This document shows positions 1-11,573 of a stretch of DNA of 64,000 nucleotides, in pieces. The stretch lies in assembly GCA_963682055.1 (NCBI GenBank), contig OY821742.1:19340135-19404134 (forward strand). The letters are read 5' to 3'. Below the pieces are notes generated by a model. That model did not search any database, had not been told where the DNA came from, and worked only from the letters and a program-made list of their open reading frames with translations. The stretch's first letter is position 1, and every line of letters begins with the position of its first letter. Source of the stretch: Primula veris. Taxonomy: Eukaryota; Streptophyta; Magnoliopsida; Ericales; Primulaceae. Position numbers and translations under genes: made by a program.

Positions 1-105
1 TCTGAACAATTAAACATATAACTTGCATTACTTCGGACAATCCAATTGCTAACACATAGATCACCAAGTCACAAACTTAGACCAAACAATCTCCCACTTT
101 CTCAT
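1..105 (-). mobile_element. 3' LTR edge and polypurine tract of a minus-strand copia element
   Basis: Read on the minus strand, a purine run (AAAGTGGGAGAT, about 100 down to 89) is followed at once by TGTTTGG from 88 downward. This is the usual copia arrangement of a polypurine tract touching the TG start of the 3' LTR. The LTR continues out of the window at position 1. It fits the RT/RNase H remnant in the same orientation at 1.6-2.4 kb. The LTR call is inferred from the PPT-TG junction alone, because the partner LTR is not in view. Confidence 0.5.
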
Positions 106-1579
106 TAGATTTGACAAATAACCCGAGTTTATCATTGAGCTCGACCTGTAAATTAAATTAGCACATATCATCTCAATAATGATAGTTTTAACACTTAAGC
201 TCCACCTGCATATTTAAATTGCAGAATCAAAAAGAGATAATTTGAGTTTAGCAATAAGCCCCCCTGCATATAAGAATTACAGATTGCACATTAAATCAAA
301 TTAACTTCTCCCTGTATTTGTCACATCCATGACAAAACTAGTTGTTGTTATCACTATCAAATCATCTACAAGGAGTGCTATTTGTCACATTACGGCTCAT
401 TAAAGGAGACATCATCATCACAAACAACCAGAGTAGAAACATAAATAATCAAATAATTCTCAAAAGAATTTTAAGAGCTATTAAAATATACGCACAATAT
501 AAAGTCAAGCTCAGATCTCATTTATTTTCGTCTGAAGTTCTTACAACTCATAACATCTACGCTTATATATGACAACTATCATTAAAATCACATCAAAATC
601 AACACTCACATCAAAATCACTCATAGTAGAATTAATGTAACCATAAGAGCATTTACCACAATTCTTTATTCACCAGAGTTTTCATCAACCAACTTTTCAA
701 CTCACATTAATGATATAGTTATATAGAGATAGACAGTAATTATGTATTGTGGTCGTTTAGTTAAAATTAAGTTTAATCTACAATCTTTTAAATTCATCTT
801 GTATAAAGTAGAGAAAGAGATACCCAAATATTTTTAAAAACCAATCAATTAAACATATAGATATGTATCTTAAAAGATACTCAATTTAAGCATATGGTTT
901 TACCAATCCAATATTAATGAACATTGACAAATATTCAAAGATAACATTCCAATTTTAAACAAATTTATCTAACTTTTCAGATTTTAAGTAATTGAAAAAA
1001 TATAGGAAATTTGACTTGTTTCAAAATAAAGATATCAATTATATATGATATAGAATTTTTGAGCACAAAATACTAAAATTTTACTCAAAAATATATATTT
1101 ATCATGAGATACCCACACAATAAAAATTATGCACTAAGAGCTATATTGAGCAAATGCATTTTTCCTCTACAAAAGGAAAGAGTTAAGAGATGCCAAAAAT
1201 TTCAAGACTTTGTCTTGACTTTTTATCATTTTAGATCACTTTGAACATCAACTTATCTTGAATTTTGTTCATTATTAAAATGGTCTTCCTTGGTAACGAC
1301 TGGGATAAAAGTGCACGACACTAAAAATTGACATGTCCGCATGCCAGAGTAAGGTTGCAACTGCGGATATAACCTGGGTTGCAACTGAGTACAAATATAT
1401 GCAATTTGTGCTTCTTCTCAGTTAACAGAAAATTAGTTTTAGGGAAATTTATCCCACATGTTTTTAGAGGCATCAGTCAATGGTTTTTTCAAAACCAAAA
1501 TCTCTTTAGCTCAATAAAAGTTACCTTAACCTTTAATTTATCAATGTTGCTCACAGATATATACACATAGAAAGATTAT
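106..1579. other. AT-rich 3' non-coding part of a copia element, no gene seen
   Basis: This is AT-rich sequence between the copia RNase H remnant and its polypurine tract. It includes pyrimidine-rich stretches such as CTCCCTGTATTTGTCAC near 310, of a kind often found between pol and the 3' LTR in copia elements. I see no coding exon; short open frames here have no recognisable motif. Confidence 0.4.
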
Positions 1580-2440
1580 TCAATTAGATCTATAGTGACA
1601 TGCCCCAATATCACTTCTCAAAGTTTCAAACTTGTTAACAACTAGGAGTTTTGTGAAAATATCTGCTAATTGTATTTCAGTTGAGACATGCTCTAAAATT
1701 TGACTATTTTCTTCAACTAATTCTCTAATAAAATGGTGTTTTAGATCAATATGTTTATTTCTGAAATGTTGTACTGGATTATTATCCAAGTCTATAGCAC
1801 TTTTGTTATCAAAAAAGGAGGTTAAAACTTCATGTTTAATAATATAATCAACTAACATTTGTTTCATCCATAAAAGTTGGGTACATACACTACCAACTGC
1901 AATATATTATGCTTCAACAATACATAAAGAAATGCAATTTTGCTTTTTACTAAACCATAAAAGAAGATTATTTTCAAAATAAAAACAACCAGCAGAAATA
2001 CTTTTTCAATCATCTATATTACCAGCCTAGTCTGCATCACAATAACTAACCAGAAAATGATTTGTATCTTTAGAATACCATAGACAAAGATTGATAGTTC
2101 GTTTCACATATCTTATGACTCTCTTGACATCATTTAAATGAGATTTTAGGGGATTTTTCTGATACCTATCACAGACTCCCCCAACTCTTAAGCAAATATA
2201 TGGTCTAATAGCAGTTAAATATAAGAGACTTGCAATCGTAGACATGTAAGTTAGGATAAAAAGCCTTACTCTTATCATTTTTATACTTAAATAATTTAAA
2301 GTATTTTTGAGCAAAATTCCTTTATAAATGTGACCAAACTTTAAATTATGAAATTTTAGGTAATATTTGCGGGATAGATGGTTCTCTGGAAATAATGGAT
2401 AACGGTGTACCACATAATTTCATCAACTACTTGCCTAAAA
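1580..2440 (-). pseudogene. Ty1/copia reverse transcriptase C-terminus plus RNase H
   Basis: The minus-strand translation runs through the end of a copia reverse transcriptase and its RNase H domain. Recognisable pieces in order are ASLLYLTAIRPYI, VKRVIRYVKRTIN, YCDADWAGN, the region around AVGSVCTQLLWMKQML, NPVQHFRNKHIDLKHHFIR and STEIQLADIFTKLL. YCDAD and the ADIFTK tail are hallmarks of copia RNase H. Stops interrupt the frame near 1900-2030, and the RT start, integrase and gag are missing, so this is a truncated, inactive copy. It belongs to the element whose 3' LTR edge lies at the window start. Confidence 0.9.
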
Positions 2441-2899
2441 AATCCTAACTAACAACGATTTCGGACTTGTCGCTCCAAATCGGAATGTTTGGTAAAACCA
2501 AATTGATTTGTATAAAATAAGGCCTTATACTCCAGGTCCTGTCGTACCTTGTTGAGTTATAAGATATTCGAGAAAAGCAGTGTTATCTGGTAATAGCTTA
2601 TGAAAAAATTGAAATTTATTTACATAGCCTCCACTCAATATGACCAAAAGCGTATTTTAGAGGAGTTGAAATGTCTTTCAACTGGTTGCTACCACGTTTT
2701 TAAAAGCATTTAAAGTTACCTTATCATTTCGCCTAGCGTCGATTGATAAGAGATTTTAGATGCTAAGACATGTTTGTATGTACTATCATTTGTCTATCGT
2801 CGATTGATAAGAGTATTTTGACATTGTGGTATTGATCGTATGAGATATACCCGAGTCAAAAGACAATGTTGGATTTACAATCGCATCGCGTTTGGATCC

Positions 2900-5650
2900 T
2901 CTTTGAGGAATAATTTCGTGATTGATCCTAAATTCATGCCATTAATGCTCTCTTTGAAAGACTATTATCTGTAAAGGTCACAAAATAGACTCGTAGAGTT
3001 CTTGTAAAGAATTGAAGTAGTTATTGTGGACTTATACAACCATAAGACGGACCATGAATATATATGGTTATGTTTGATGCATCGACAATATGGTCACATT
3101 CTATTGTTCTCCACAAAAATACAGCACTTCCCAAACTCTAAGCCTAATCATTAAGTTGATAGCTTATTACCCGGATTATCCTGAAAAGTCTATTCAACTT
3201 GATAGTGGAAAAGAATTAAAATCAAAGTTTTAATTTGTATTACTTTACTTTTGGAATTGAAATTGAACATCTTGTTGATTATGTTCAGACCCGAAATGGA
3301 CTCACATAAAATTTAAGCAATTGCAAATGATTGCATGCGTTATTTGGTGATGCGTACCTGTATATATTCTTGTGTAGGGTCACGATATATCGCATACTGT
3401 TGCATTGGTCCGTCTAAGGCCCATAGTCACTCAAAACACCGAATGCGTACCAGCTGGTTACTGGTTATGAGTCAAAAATCTCATATGGATGCGTGTTGGA
3501 GTGCTTACTATTTTGATTAAGCCGCTAAAGCGTTCAAAATATGGACCTCACAATGGGACAAACATCGATTATGAATCCCCATGCCTATCAAATGATACAG
3601 TAACATTGGCAACCAATCTCTTTATCGTACGACATGCGAAAGTCACATCCCTAAGACTGTTCTTTCCGTCATTAGGGGGAGATTTGCACGTTACTATTGA
3701 TGAGTAACGTGGCATTAACCTACTCAGTCTTAGAGACTCCCCCAAGTCTAACTAAGTGCCAGACGCATTTAGTAATGTCACGAGATCATTTATACCTGCT
3801 GCAAACATGCTTGTAAGGAAAAACGTCCCTGTCAGATGTCGTGTTCCTGTTGTAACACTTTGCTTCCCGAATAACAGGAAAGTTGACCGGTTCTTAATTT
3901 GTTCAGCCCCAGAATTAGTGAACAGAAACTCGGTTGTCGCACGAGATTATAAAGGATCAAGGAGATGTGTGATTCCTCCCCATCCTAATTTTTTTGAAAT
4001 ATCTATCGATCATGATATCTTAGACGATATTGATGCAAAATGAGACTGTCACCGACTACTTGTCCATTTATTCAGTGATGACCGGTAATATGAGCAATTT
4101 ATGACAGGGAATCATGTATCGTTGCCTGAAGTCAACGTAGAACAGACTGACCTAATGGAAACTTGCAATCTAAGTAGAGTTCCTTAGTGAAAGGAGTGTT
4201 CGGACCAGTAGCTCTAACGCCACCCAAAGTTAAACCGTTTTGTTTATTTGGGTATACGTAAGGAAGAGTGTTGAGAATAACAAGATTGTACAATGCTCGC
4301 CTTATAGCGCAAGGCTTCTCTCACACCTTGGAATTGATTCCGAATTATTTTATTTCCTCATAATTGACGTTATAATGGTCACCTACTTTACCATTTTATA
4401 AGTTTCCGAACAACTGAGTATGCAGTCTGCAATTGTGGTCATGGTTTTTTCTCTGTGGGGATTTAGACAAGACACATAGATGAAGGTCCCTGTGTAACTT
4501 TAAAGTGCTTGAATCAAGTAGTTTCTGACACCGGAATACGTTCTCAATTGACTGAGACGTTCACTATATGGATTAATATAATCTGAGCGGATTTGGTAAA
4601 CCCACCTAAGTGAGTACTTGATCAGGTTGGGATACTTGGATAAGTATTATGCCCTTTGTGTGTTTGTTATGCAATCCAATTTTGAATTTGCCTTCGAGAT
4701 AAAGAATATTGGGAAGACACGGTGGTAACTTGGCCCGATGATCGAGTCCCGTAAAGATAGAATCTAAGTCTATTATTCATATTACACCCAAAAGATGTTA
4801 TGACGGTTTAATCAAAATGACATTAAGACGTCAGATTCTCCCATGATTGTTTGATCACTATGCATTGATATAAACCTGTTTCATCTCTGATGTGACGATA
4901 AGAGATATCGAACCATGATATTCATATCTAAGTACAATAAGCGCATTATTGTACTTGGTCTAAATGTGCTAGGATAAACATCTTGTATGTTGTGAATCGT
5001 ATAGGTCGACACAGCATCACGCTAACATTCTGCCACTAAAATGTCATTAAAGATATTTTTCCATTACTTTAAAGGTACTATGGAAAGGGCTTTTTTATCC
5101 CATCATGCTAACATATTGCCACTGAAATGTCATTAAAGACACTTACCGTTACCTTAAGTGTACTTACCCGCTTCGGTAGTCGAATTAACGCAACCATTTA
5201 TCGGTTATACCGATGTCGATTTCTTATCAGACCCGTATTAGTGATATTCCTAAAATGGTTTGTCTTTATCATTTGGAATAATGCGATATCTTGGAGGCCT
5301 TGAAAAGACTCATACGAATCACTTTGATATACTCGTGCTCGATGAGACGATAGAGAGTGTATATGGCTTCGAGCTGGTATTAGCCATATATGAAGTACAT
5401 GTGTACTGTCTCACGATCTAGATGAAGACTTGTCATATTTGAGGATAAGTTGTTGGTATCGATCAAGAGTGACATGACTAGATTATGTCATTTGAGCATA
5501 TCTCGCCAAAATAAATTTTCACATATGAAGTATAAGAGCATCATGTCGTATGCTAGTTTTATTCCATGTAAGATTTTATTGCATCCAGTTGTGTGCAAGT
5601 TAAATAAACCGTGCAGACGCAAGCTCGTACTCGTTATTGGAATATGAAAA
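2900..5650 (+). pseudogene. Ancient Ty1/copia pol fossil (integrase, RT, RNase H)
   Basis: This is a heavily mutated plus-strand copia polyprotein, readable only by jumping between frames. In order I see an integrase-core piece (MFDASTIWSHS near 3075; YYPDYPEKSIQLDSGKE near 3165), a target-adjacent piece (LVTGYESKISHM near 3450), FFPSLGGD near 3660, PDAFSNVTRSFIPAAN near 3757, VFGPVVLTPPKVKP near 4200, a SEYLIRLGY block near 4605, and GYTDVDFLSDP near 5205, the RNase H counterpart of the usual GYADAGYLSDP. All blocks are collinear with plant copia pol. Dozens of frameshifts and stops make it non-functional. No LTRs were recognised, so the true ends are uncertain. Confidence 0.8.
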
Positions 5651-6190
5651 TCCTTACACCCAGTTGTGTGTAAATTAGGGTGAGCATCCCAAAGAATGCT
5701 TGTTTATCTTGTTTGACTACTTAGCCGAAACTCTTACATCTAGTCGTATGCAAGTATGCTAGAGCATCCCGATGAATACTCGTGTTGATTAACACTTGTG
5801 TGGCAGTGGTGTTGGTTGGTCAGAGACGGTGGTGAGGTGTAGTGGAGACTAATTATAGAGAGAGAAATTGTAATGGATTAAATGAATTAAAATAGATTTA
5901 AACCCCTTTAATCTTTATGTCAGAATAGGACCTAAATAAAATGAAAAGTTTGGAGGTGTGTTTTTTGGAATTCAGTTTAAAAAGTAGGAGTTATTGGCAT
6001 TTTCTCTAATAAAAATACTTCGAATTTAAGATTTATGAGGAGAATTGGGCAAAATAAAAAAATTAATTTTAATTATATTAAGGATTAAATATACGTAGAG
6101 AGAATTGTTAGTGGACAAACGCAGAGCGTTTGGCGAATCGTTCTCTCCCTACTAATAAATATTAATATTTTTTATTTTTTTTATAAAGGG
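5640..6190. other. Tail of copia fossil, then AT-rich filler
   Basis: Two imperfect copies of a short block lie at about 5580-5690 and 5720-5790. Each has a cAGTTGTGTGcAAgT-like part followed by GAGCATCCC and a GAATaCT-like part. They look like a decayed local duplication trailing the copia fossil. From 5880 to 6190 the sequence is AT-rich with no coding content I can recognise. Confidence 0.35.
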
Positions 6191-6191
6191 C

Positions 6192-6350
6192 CTGACCGGT
6201 AAGGGTGATCGGTCAGGTCCAAGATATGTTTTTTTGGAAAAATCAAAAATAGATCAAATGTTTTTGTTCGCTTTGTAACCCAATTTCCAGGTTCGTTTTG
6301 GTAACTTATATCAACCTGAAATTAATTCTCTGGCAGCAGCGCCAAAATAT
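6192..6350 (-). mobile_element. Leader and primer binding site of a truncated Athila-like element
   Basis: This stretch matches the internal leader of the complete element at 59.77-59.89 kb block for block, including the paired GACCGGT/GATCGGTCAGG motif and AAATTAATT next to the primer site. On the minus strand, TGGCGCTGCTGCC (about 6344 down to 6332) lies six bases inside the LTR and resembles the complement of a plant tRNA-Asp 3' end (TGGCGCCGTTGCC). The interior is lost soon after 6192, so this is a 5' fragment of an element on the minus strand. Confidence 0.75.
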
Positions 6351-7323
6351 TGGTTGCCACTTAAATGTGTAATTTTTACACGCAAAAAGGGCCTCGCAAG
6401 AGTGCAATTGCAATTGCAATATATATCTCGGAAGTACGAGTTCGTTCCGTGGAGAACTAACCAAGTTGAATATTAATTATTTGTTTTCCTGGATTATGGG
6501 TTTTAAACACTTTTTCTCTAATATTTTTACCAATATACTCTTTGCTAAAAAAAAACGAATTTACTAAGTCTAATGATGCAAGGGTTCTCAATCCTAACAT
6601 ATTTAATCAAGCAAATTTCAGTTATGTGTTCAATTAAGGGAGTTTTCCTACAATTTATATTATGTTGTTTAATAGTCGTCAATTCCTCAACATACAAAAC
6701 ATATAAACTAGTACTAACTAAAACAAATATCAACCACACGGATAAAATCCAACAAAGTATAATCAAAAGATAGTAAATATCAAGTTAAAAACACTTAGCT
6801 TAATAGCGGTGAGTATCCAATGCGACAAAATGTATCCCAAAATTATATAAATAAAAAAGAGAATTTTTAGAGAGAAGGGAGAATAAAACTGATGAAAAAG
6901 TGATGAATAATGAATTGTGTGTCTAATTTTCGGAGTATAAGGGGGTATAAATAACCAAAACCTAACAAACTTATCTTGTCCGAATTTTAAATTCTAAACT
7001 GACTTGACCGGTCAGGTGAGCTTCTACAATGTTCTTTTGGCTTTATCTTGACTTGGTTCCATTTTTTAACTTCTTGGCTTTGATTTTGAGGTCCTTCAAC
7101 TTCTGTTTTCTTCTCTTTTGGTCATTTCTTTGGTCTTCTTGCATTCTTGTCTTGTTTTTGTGCTAATTCCATACTTCTTCCTGCAAAAACACAAAAGCGT
7201 GCACATAAACCGAGAAAACACAGAAAAACACAAAATATGGCTTAAACAAGCCGAAATGCCAATGAAACAACACTAATACATATTGTTTTTACACATAAAA
7301 GGCATAATTTCTTGGTCTAATCA
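6351..7323 (-). mobile_element. 5' LTR of an Athila-like element (copy 1)
   Basis: An LTR of about 973 bp, in minus orientation, TG...CA bounded. It shares its whole architecture with the LTRs at 53.9 and 59.9 kb: a GATTGGACC-type start, the block GGCTTGTTTAAGCCATATTT, the TTGACCGGTCAGGT palindrome (7004-7017), and an end block with GTGTAAAAATTACAC. It abuts a Tat-type pol fragment at 7324, which suggests insertion into that older element. The other LTR and the matching target duplication were not found, so the far side has been deleted or rearranged. Confidence 0.8.
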
Positions 7324-8640
7324 ATGATACTTCATGCAGTTCCTCGAGTAGGTCCTCGATCGCTTCGGGGGGGACGCATCGTAAGTGGGGGGCCATGTAA
7401 GATTTTTTGTACAAATGTCCTTCCTCGGACAACCACAATTTAGGGGCTCTCCTCTGAATGGTGATTGATTTTGCCTTGTCTTCGGGGAGTATCCCATCAT
7501 GGATGTATGATATCGGCGGGGGTCATCCATGACTCGTCATACCTTGCCACAGTCAAGACATCGCCCTTTTTTTCTTTTTAGTCTTGGCTCGGGCACTTCC
7601 TCCATCGAGATTGTTCTTCCCCCTTAAGACTTCATCGAGGAGGGTAAGGTGGCGAGGGCATCTGCATGCGCGTTCTCGTTCCTTGGTATCCGCAAAAGTT
7701 TATCATGGAATTCAGATATTAGTTCGACAACCCTTAGTTGGTAAAGAATCATTCTCTCGTCCTTCACTTGGAATTCGCCGAGGACTTGGCTGATGACGAG
7801 TTGAGAATTAGAGTGGGCAGTCAGATTTGTGCACCCAAGATCCTTGGCGAGAACCATCCTTGCTATGAGGGCCTCATATTCGGCTTAGTTGTTTGTCGTG
7901 GGAAACCCTAGTTGTAGTGCCTTTTCGAGAGTGATTTTGTCGCTAGATACGAGGATTACCCCTGCCCCGGATCCAACCTTAGTCGAGGACCCGTCTGCAT
8001 AGAGTTCCCACCTGGCCGCGGGTTCGTATAACACGGCTCCTTCCAGCTTTTTGGTGAATTCTGCAACAAAGTCGGTAAGGACCTACCCTTTAATAGCGGT
8101 CCTTGGCTTGAAATGTATGTCGTACCTTCCGAGCTCTACTACCTAGGTAACCACTCTGCCCGAGATCTCAGCTCTTCGAAACATCTCCCGAAGGGGGTAT
8201 GTCGTATGTACCAGGACCTGGTGTGCCAGGAAATAGTAGGACAGTTTCCTTGTGACCATCATGAGGGCGAGCCCTAACTTCTCCATTGGGAGATATCTTG
8301 TCTCTACATCCGTCAGGGTTTTACTCACGTAGTAAATCGGTCTCTGGTCCGGCCCCTCGTCTTTGATGAGGACCACGCTGACGGCATGGTCGGATACGAC
8401 CATGTATAAGTTGAGTATGTCCCCTAGAGAAGGTTTGACGAGGAGTGGGGGCTTCTCGAGATAATTTTTGAGTTCAGCAAAGGCCGCTTTACAATCAGAA
8501 TCCCACAAAAATTTGCCTGGTCTCTTAAGAGTTTAGAAGAAAGGACATATATTGTCTACCGATCGGCTGACGAATCTGTTCAATGCCGTCACCATTTTGC
8601 CAATTTCTGCACATGTTTGATTGTCTTGGTTTTTCCCACC
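7324..8640 (-). pseudogene. Ty3/gypsy Tat-type pol fragment (RT end, RNase H, second RNase H, integrase start)
   Basis: The minus-strand translation begins with MVTALNRFVSRSVDNICPFF (8620-8560), the end of the RT, and continues into an RNase H with WDSDCKAAFAELK, YYVSKTLTDVETRY and SGRVVT (8508-8143). After it comes an extra RNase H-like domain with ELYADGSSTKVGSGAGVIL, HSNSQLVISQVLGEFQVKD and ADALATL (8010-7630), then an integrase zinc-region start resembling a GYLPEDK-type block (7550-7330). The second RNase H behind the first is typical of the Tat lineage. There are few lesions: a TAA in place of Glu near 7885 and frameshifts near 7550. GC content is clearly higher than the surroundings, consistent with a fairly recent insertion. 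It is cut at 7323 by the Athila-like LTR. Confidence 0.9.
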
Positions 8641-9917
8641 ATTAATATAAAAAAATTGATTAATTATGCTAATGATGAGTCAACTCTTATTCCTATATCA
8701 CCCACTAAAAAGTTAACAAAACTTTTAACAGCTCTAAAAGTTAGGGGTGTACAATCATAACCGATATGAAGAGAAAAAATTTTGGTGGCTAACATTTTTT
8801 ATCTAACAAGTTAAATAAGATACCCATTGTAGATATGTTGCCTCCTTATTGAACTTCTGACGAGTTAGCTCAAATGTTGATATATCATACGTTCCTTTTG
8901 CAACAACTTCGCAGCGTATACAAGGACCTAAATGTATGTTTACTAGAATCATCTTGTTAAGAATCAATAGTTGCCTTTAAGAGATAAGGATGGATACCAT
9001 CATACCAATCAATTTTAAACAGTTAAAACAACGCCAGACTAGAGATTGCTTTTTAATAACAAAAAGGTTTGCTTAAATTAGGCGGTAGTGTAAAGAGGCT
9101 CGTTACGAAGTAAATTTTCTCTCTACATATGGGTATATATAAATATTTAAACTTTTTAGAGAGTTATTTTTTAGATAGTGCACAACAGTGATATACACAT
9201 TTGATATTTATGAAAAGAGAATTACTTCTTCTTCTTTTTTTTTACTTGTCTCTTTCTTAAGCTTTTTACACTATGTAAACATATAAATAACTATCCATAA
9301 TCTTTACTTTTTGATAAAAACCAAAGACATTTTTTTATTTTAAGATCGTCACTAAAATTTAATATAAATATACATAGACAGAAAAGAAAATCCTACTTTC
9401 AAAAAAAAAAAACATAATCTTGAAAAATGAAAACATAGAAAAAAATTGTTATCAAAATCTATTGTAAAACAAAAGGATGCAATGGGATTTGTAAATATTA
9501 CCCCAGGAGAACAAACCATGAGATGTGTGGAATCGTTATAAAAAAAAAATTGTTATCAAAATCCATTGTGCAATCGTTTTAAAAAAAAAAATACTACTAC
9601 AAATAAATTTATGGAGATGGATGTATGATGATCCCATGATGAGTTCTTCAATTGGAGAGGAGATCCCAGACAGAGAGAGATGAGAGAGAAGTTCACAGGA
9701 AAAATAATAATTTTGGTACAAAACTCTGCTGCAACCAATGTATTGATTAAGTATGGTATTATTCAAAATGAACTTTCACTTTTTAAACAAATTACCGAAC
9801 TACAAATCATTCTGCATGTTTAGATGCCAACAAGCAACATGAATACTCAACAAAACCATATTAACCAAGTAAATGAAGAAAAATTTATTTCATTAATATG
9901 AGGGGGTAATTTATTAC
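8641..9917. other. AT-rich intergenic stretch, no gene seen
   Basis: This region holds AT-rich sequence, short poly-A and poly-T runs and small open frames on both strands without recognisable motifs. I see no exon, RNA gene or clear element end here. Confidence 0.4.
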
Positions 9918-10954
9918 GGCTCTGTTTGTTTCGTAGTAAAATATTTATGAAGGAAAAATATTTTTTGGGTAAAGTTTTACGGTGCAAATTTTTGTTTACA
10001 TTTTATTTACGGGTGTTTGGTGCGTCAAAGGTTTCCCATGAGAATTATATTGAAATTCAAAAACCTATTAGTTATTTAAATTAGACAAATTCGATGCATA
10101 AATAAATAAACATTGTTCATACTTTAAACAAAATATTTTAAGATGAAAAATATCAAAAATTAACTAAAAGTCACAAAAATTAAATAAAAGTAATAAAAAT
10201 TAACTAAAAGTCACAAAAATTAATAAGTTCGTGAAAGTTTAAAAACATTAGTGATTAAAATCACAATTATTTTGACGGAAAAAAAGCTAAAAGTTCGTCT
10301 ACTTTTCTGAAAGGAACTTCGTCAACATGTATAGGAAACTTAACCTAAACACATATTTTATTTCATATACGTCACTTATAATAACTTATAATTTTTCAAC
10401 ATATAAACTCATAAAATTATAAGTATAGAAGATATTATTGACTTTTTTTAGCTTTTTCAAATTTTCTTGGGTTTTTTAGATTTTTCGGAATTTTTTGTTT
10501 TATTTTTTTCATTTTTTTGTTATTTTTTAGATTTTTTCTTATTTATTTATATTTTTATTGGTTAATTAGATTTTAGATTTTTCAAATTTTCTTGGGTTTT
10601 TTTGATTTTTCGGATTTTTATTTTTATTTTTTTTCCATTTTTATTATTTTTTAGAATTTTTCGTGTTTTTTCCTTTTTTTTATTGGTTAGTAGATAGAAT
10701 TGAATTAATTATTAAATAATTTTGAAAGAATAGACCTATAATTAATAATAGTTATAATACTAGTATTAGAAAGAATATAGAGAGAGTCTCCGTAAACCGT
10801 TTACAACTTTATTTGCGGTTTAATCGTTTTCCTCAATTTTACTGGATATGTGAGAAAAGTTTTCCAAAAAAAATGTTTTACGTTAAACCAATCATCCGGA
10901 AAATCTATTTTACCCGTAAATGTTACCCCCATTTTAGAACAAATCAAACAGAGC
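9918..10954. mobile_element. MITE-like element with GGCTCTGTTTG termini
   Basis: The left end GGCTCTGTTTGTTT and the reverse complement of the right end (GCTCTGTTTGATTT) match, and TTAC flanks both sides. This is compatible with a 3-bp TTA duplication of the PIF/Harbinger type. Inner arms also correspond: AAAATATTT...TTTTACGG on the left, and a GTAAAATAGATTTTCCGG-like block on the right when reversed. The centre (10440-10690) is expanded T-rich filler. No transposase is visible. The exact superfamily is uncertain because the left TIR carries one extra G. Confidence 0.6.
10440..10690. repeat. T-rich degenerate tandem repeat
   Basis: This is a low-complexity T-rich tract with a loose repeating pattern around TTTTTCAAATTTTCTTGGG and TTTTTAGATTTTTCGG, present at least twice. 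The same kind of pattern recurs at 15.5-16.5, 18.8-19.3 (opposite strand) and 19.9-20.1 kb. It lies inside the MITE-like element. Confidence 0.6.
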
Positions 10955-11137
10955 TTACCTCAAATATCATTACATTAATGTGCAAGAGGGGGAGATAAGC
11001 AGAAACACACACCGGGACCCTTTATTATCTACAAAATACTCATTAAATTTGTCATTACAAGCCAGAGCTAGAGAATTAACAAGATGACAAGTGAACAAAA
11101 ATAGGATTACAAAAAAACAAATCCATGTTATTATCTC

Positions 11138-11347
11138 TTACACAGGAACTGGTACATCTTCGTCGAGTGCATTGACACCCGGAAGCTCTTTGCCTTCCAA
11201 CAACTCTAAGCTGGCACCGCCACCTGTCGATATATGACTCATCACATCTGCCACTCCTACTTTCTCTATGGCCGCCACTGAGTCGCCACCTCCGATGATT
11301 GTTGTCACTCCTTCGCCACTGAGCTCTGCTAATTTCTTTGCAACTGA
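11138..11347 (-). pseudogene. PGK: Last exon of a plastid phosphoglycerate kinase (PGK) gene
   Basis: The minus strand encodes the C-terminus of phosphoglycerate kinase, which in plastids interconverts 1,3-bisphosphoglycerate and 3-phosphoglycerate in the Calvin cycle. The exon follows an acceptor (TTGCAG, ending at 11348) and reads [20 protein letters not shown], then [29 protein letters not shown] and a stop at 11138-11140. The GGGDS and STGGGA nucleotide-binding motifs are intact and the 69-codon frame is open. A tail after LPGV ending in PV is usual for plastid forms. The exons that should precede it are absent upstream; only a decayed first exon is found at 17.3-17.7 kb on the same strand. 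I therefore call the locus a pseudogene even though this exon is undamaged. Confidence 0.85.
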
Positions 11348-11573
11348 CTGCAATTTAAAAGTTTCGACATATATGTGCTCCAAAACACATGGTTGATTTC
11401 AAAAGAATAGTTTGTTACCATGATTGCCACATGTCATATATAACCTAAACCAGTCCATGAAACAATTGATATACCAAGGTCAATCACAACATAAAAGAAC
11501 TAAAATTAAGAAGTTGGCCCATTTCCCTTAGAAGTGCCATCAACTACAACAGAATCAAACAATACAAGCATAT

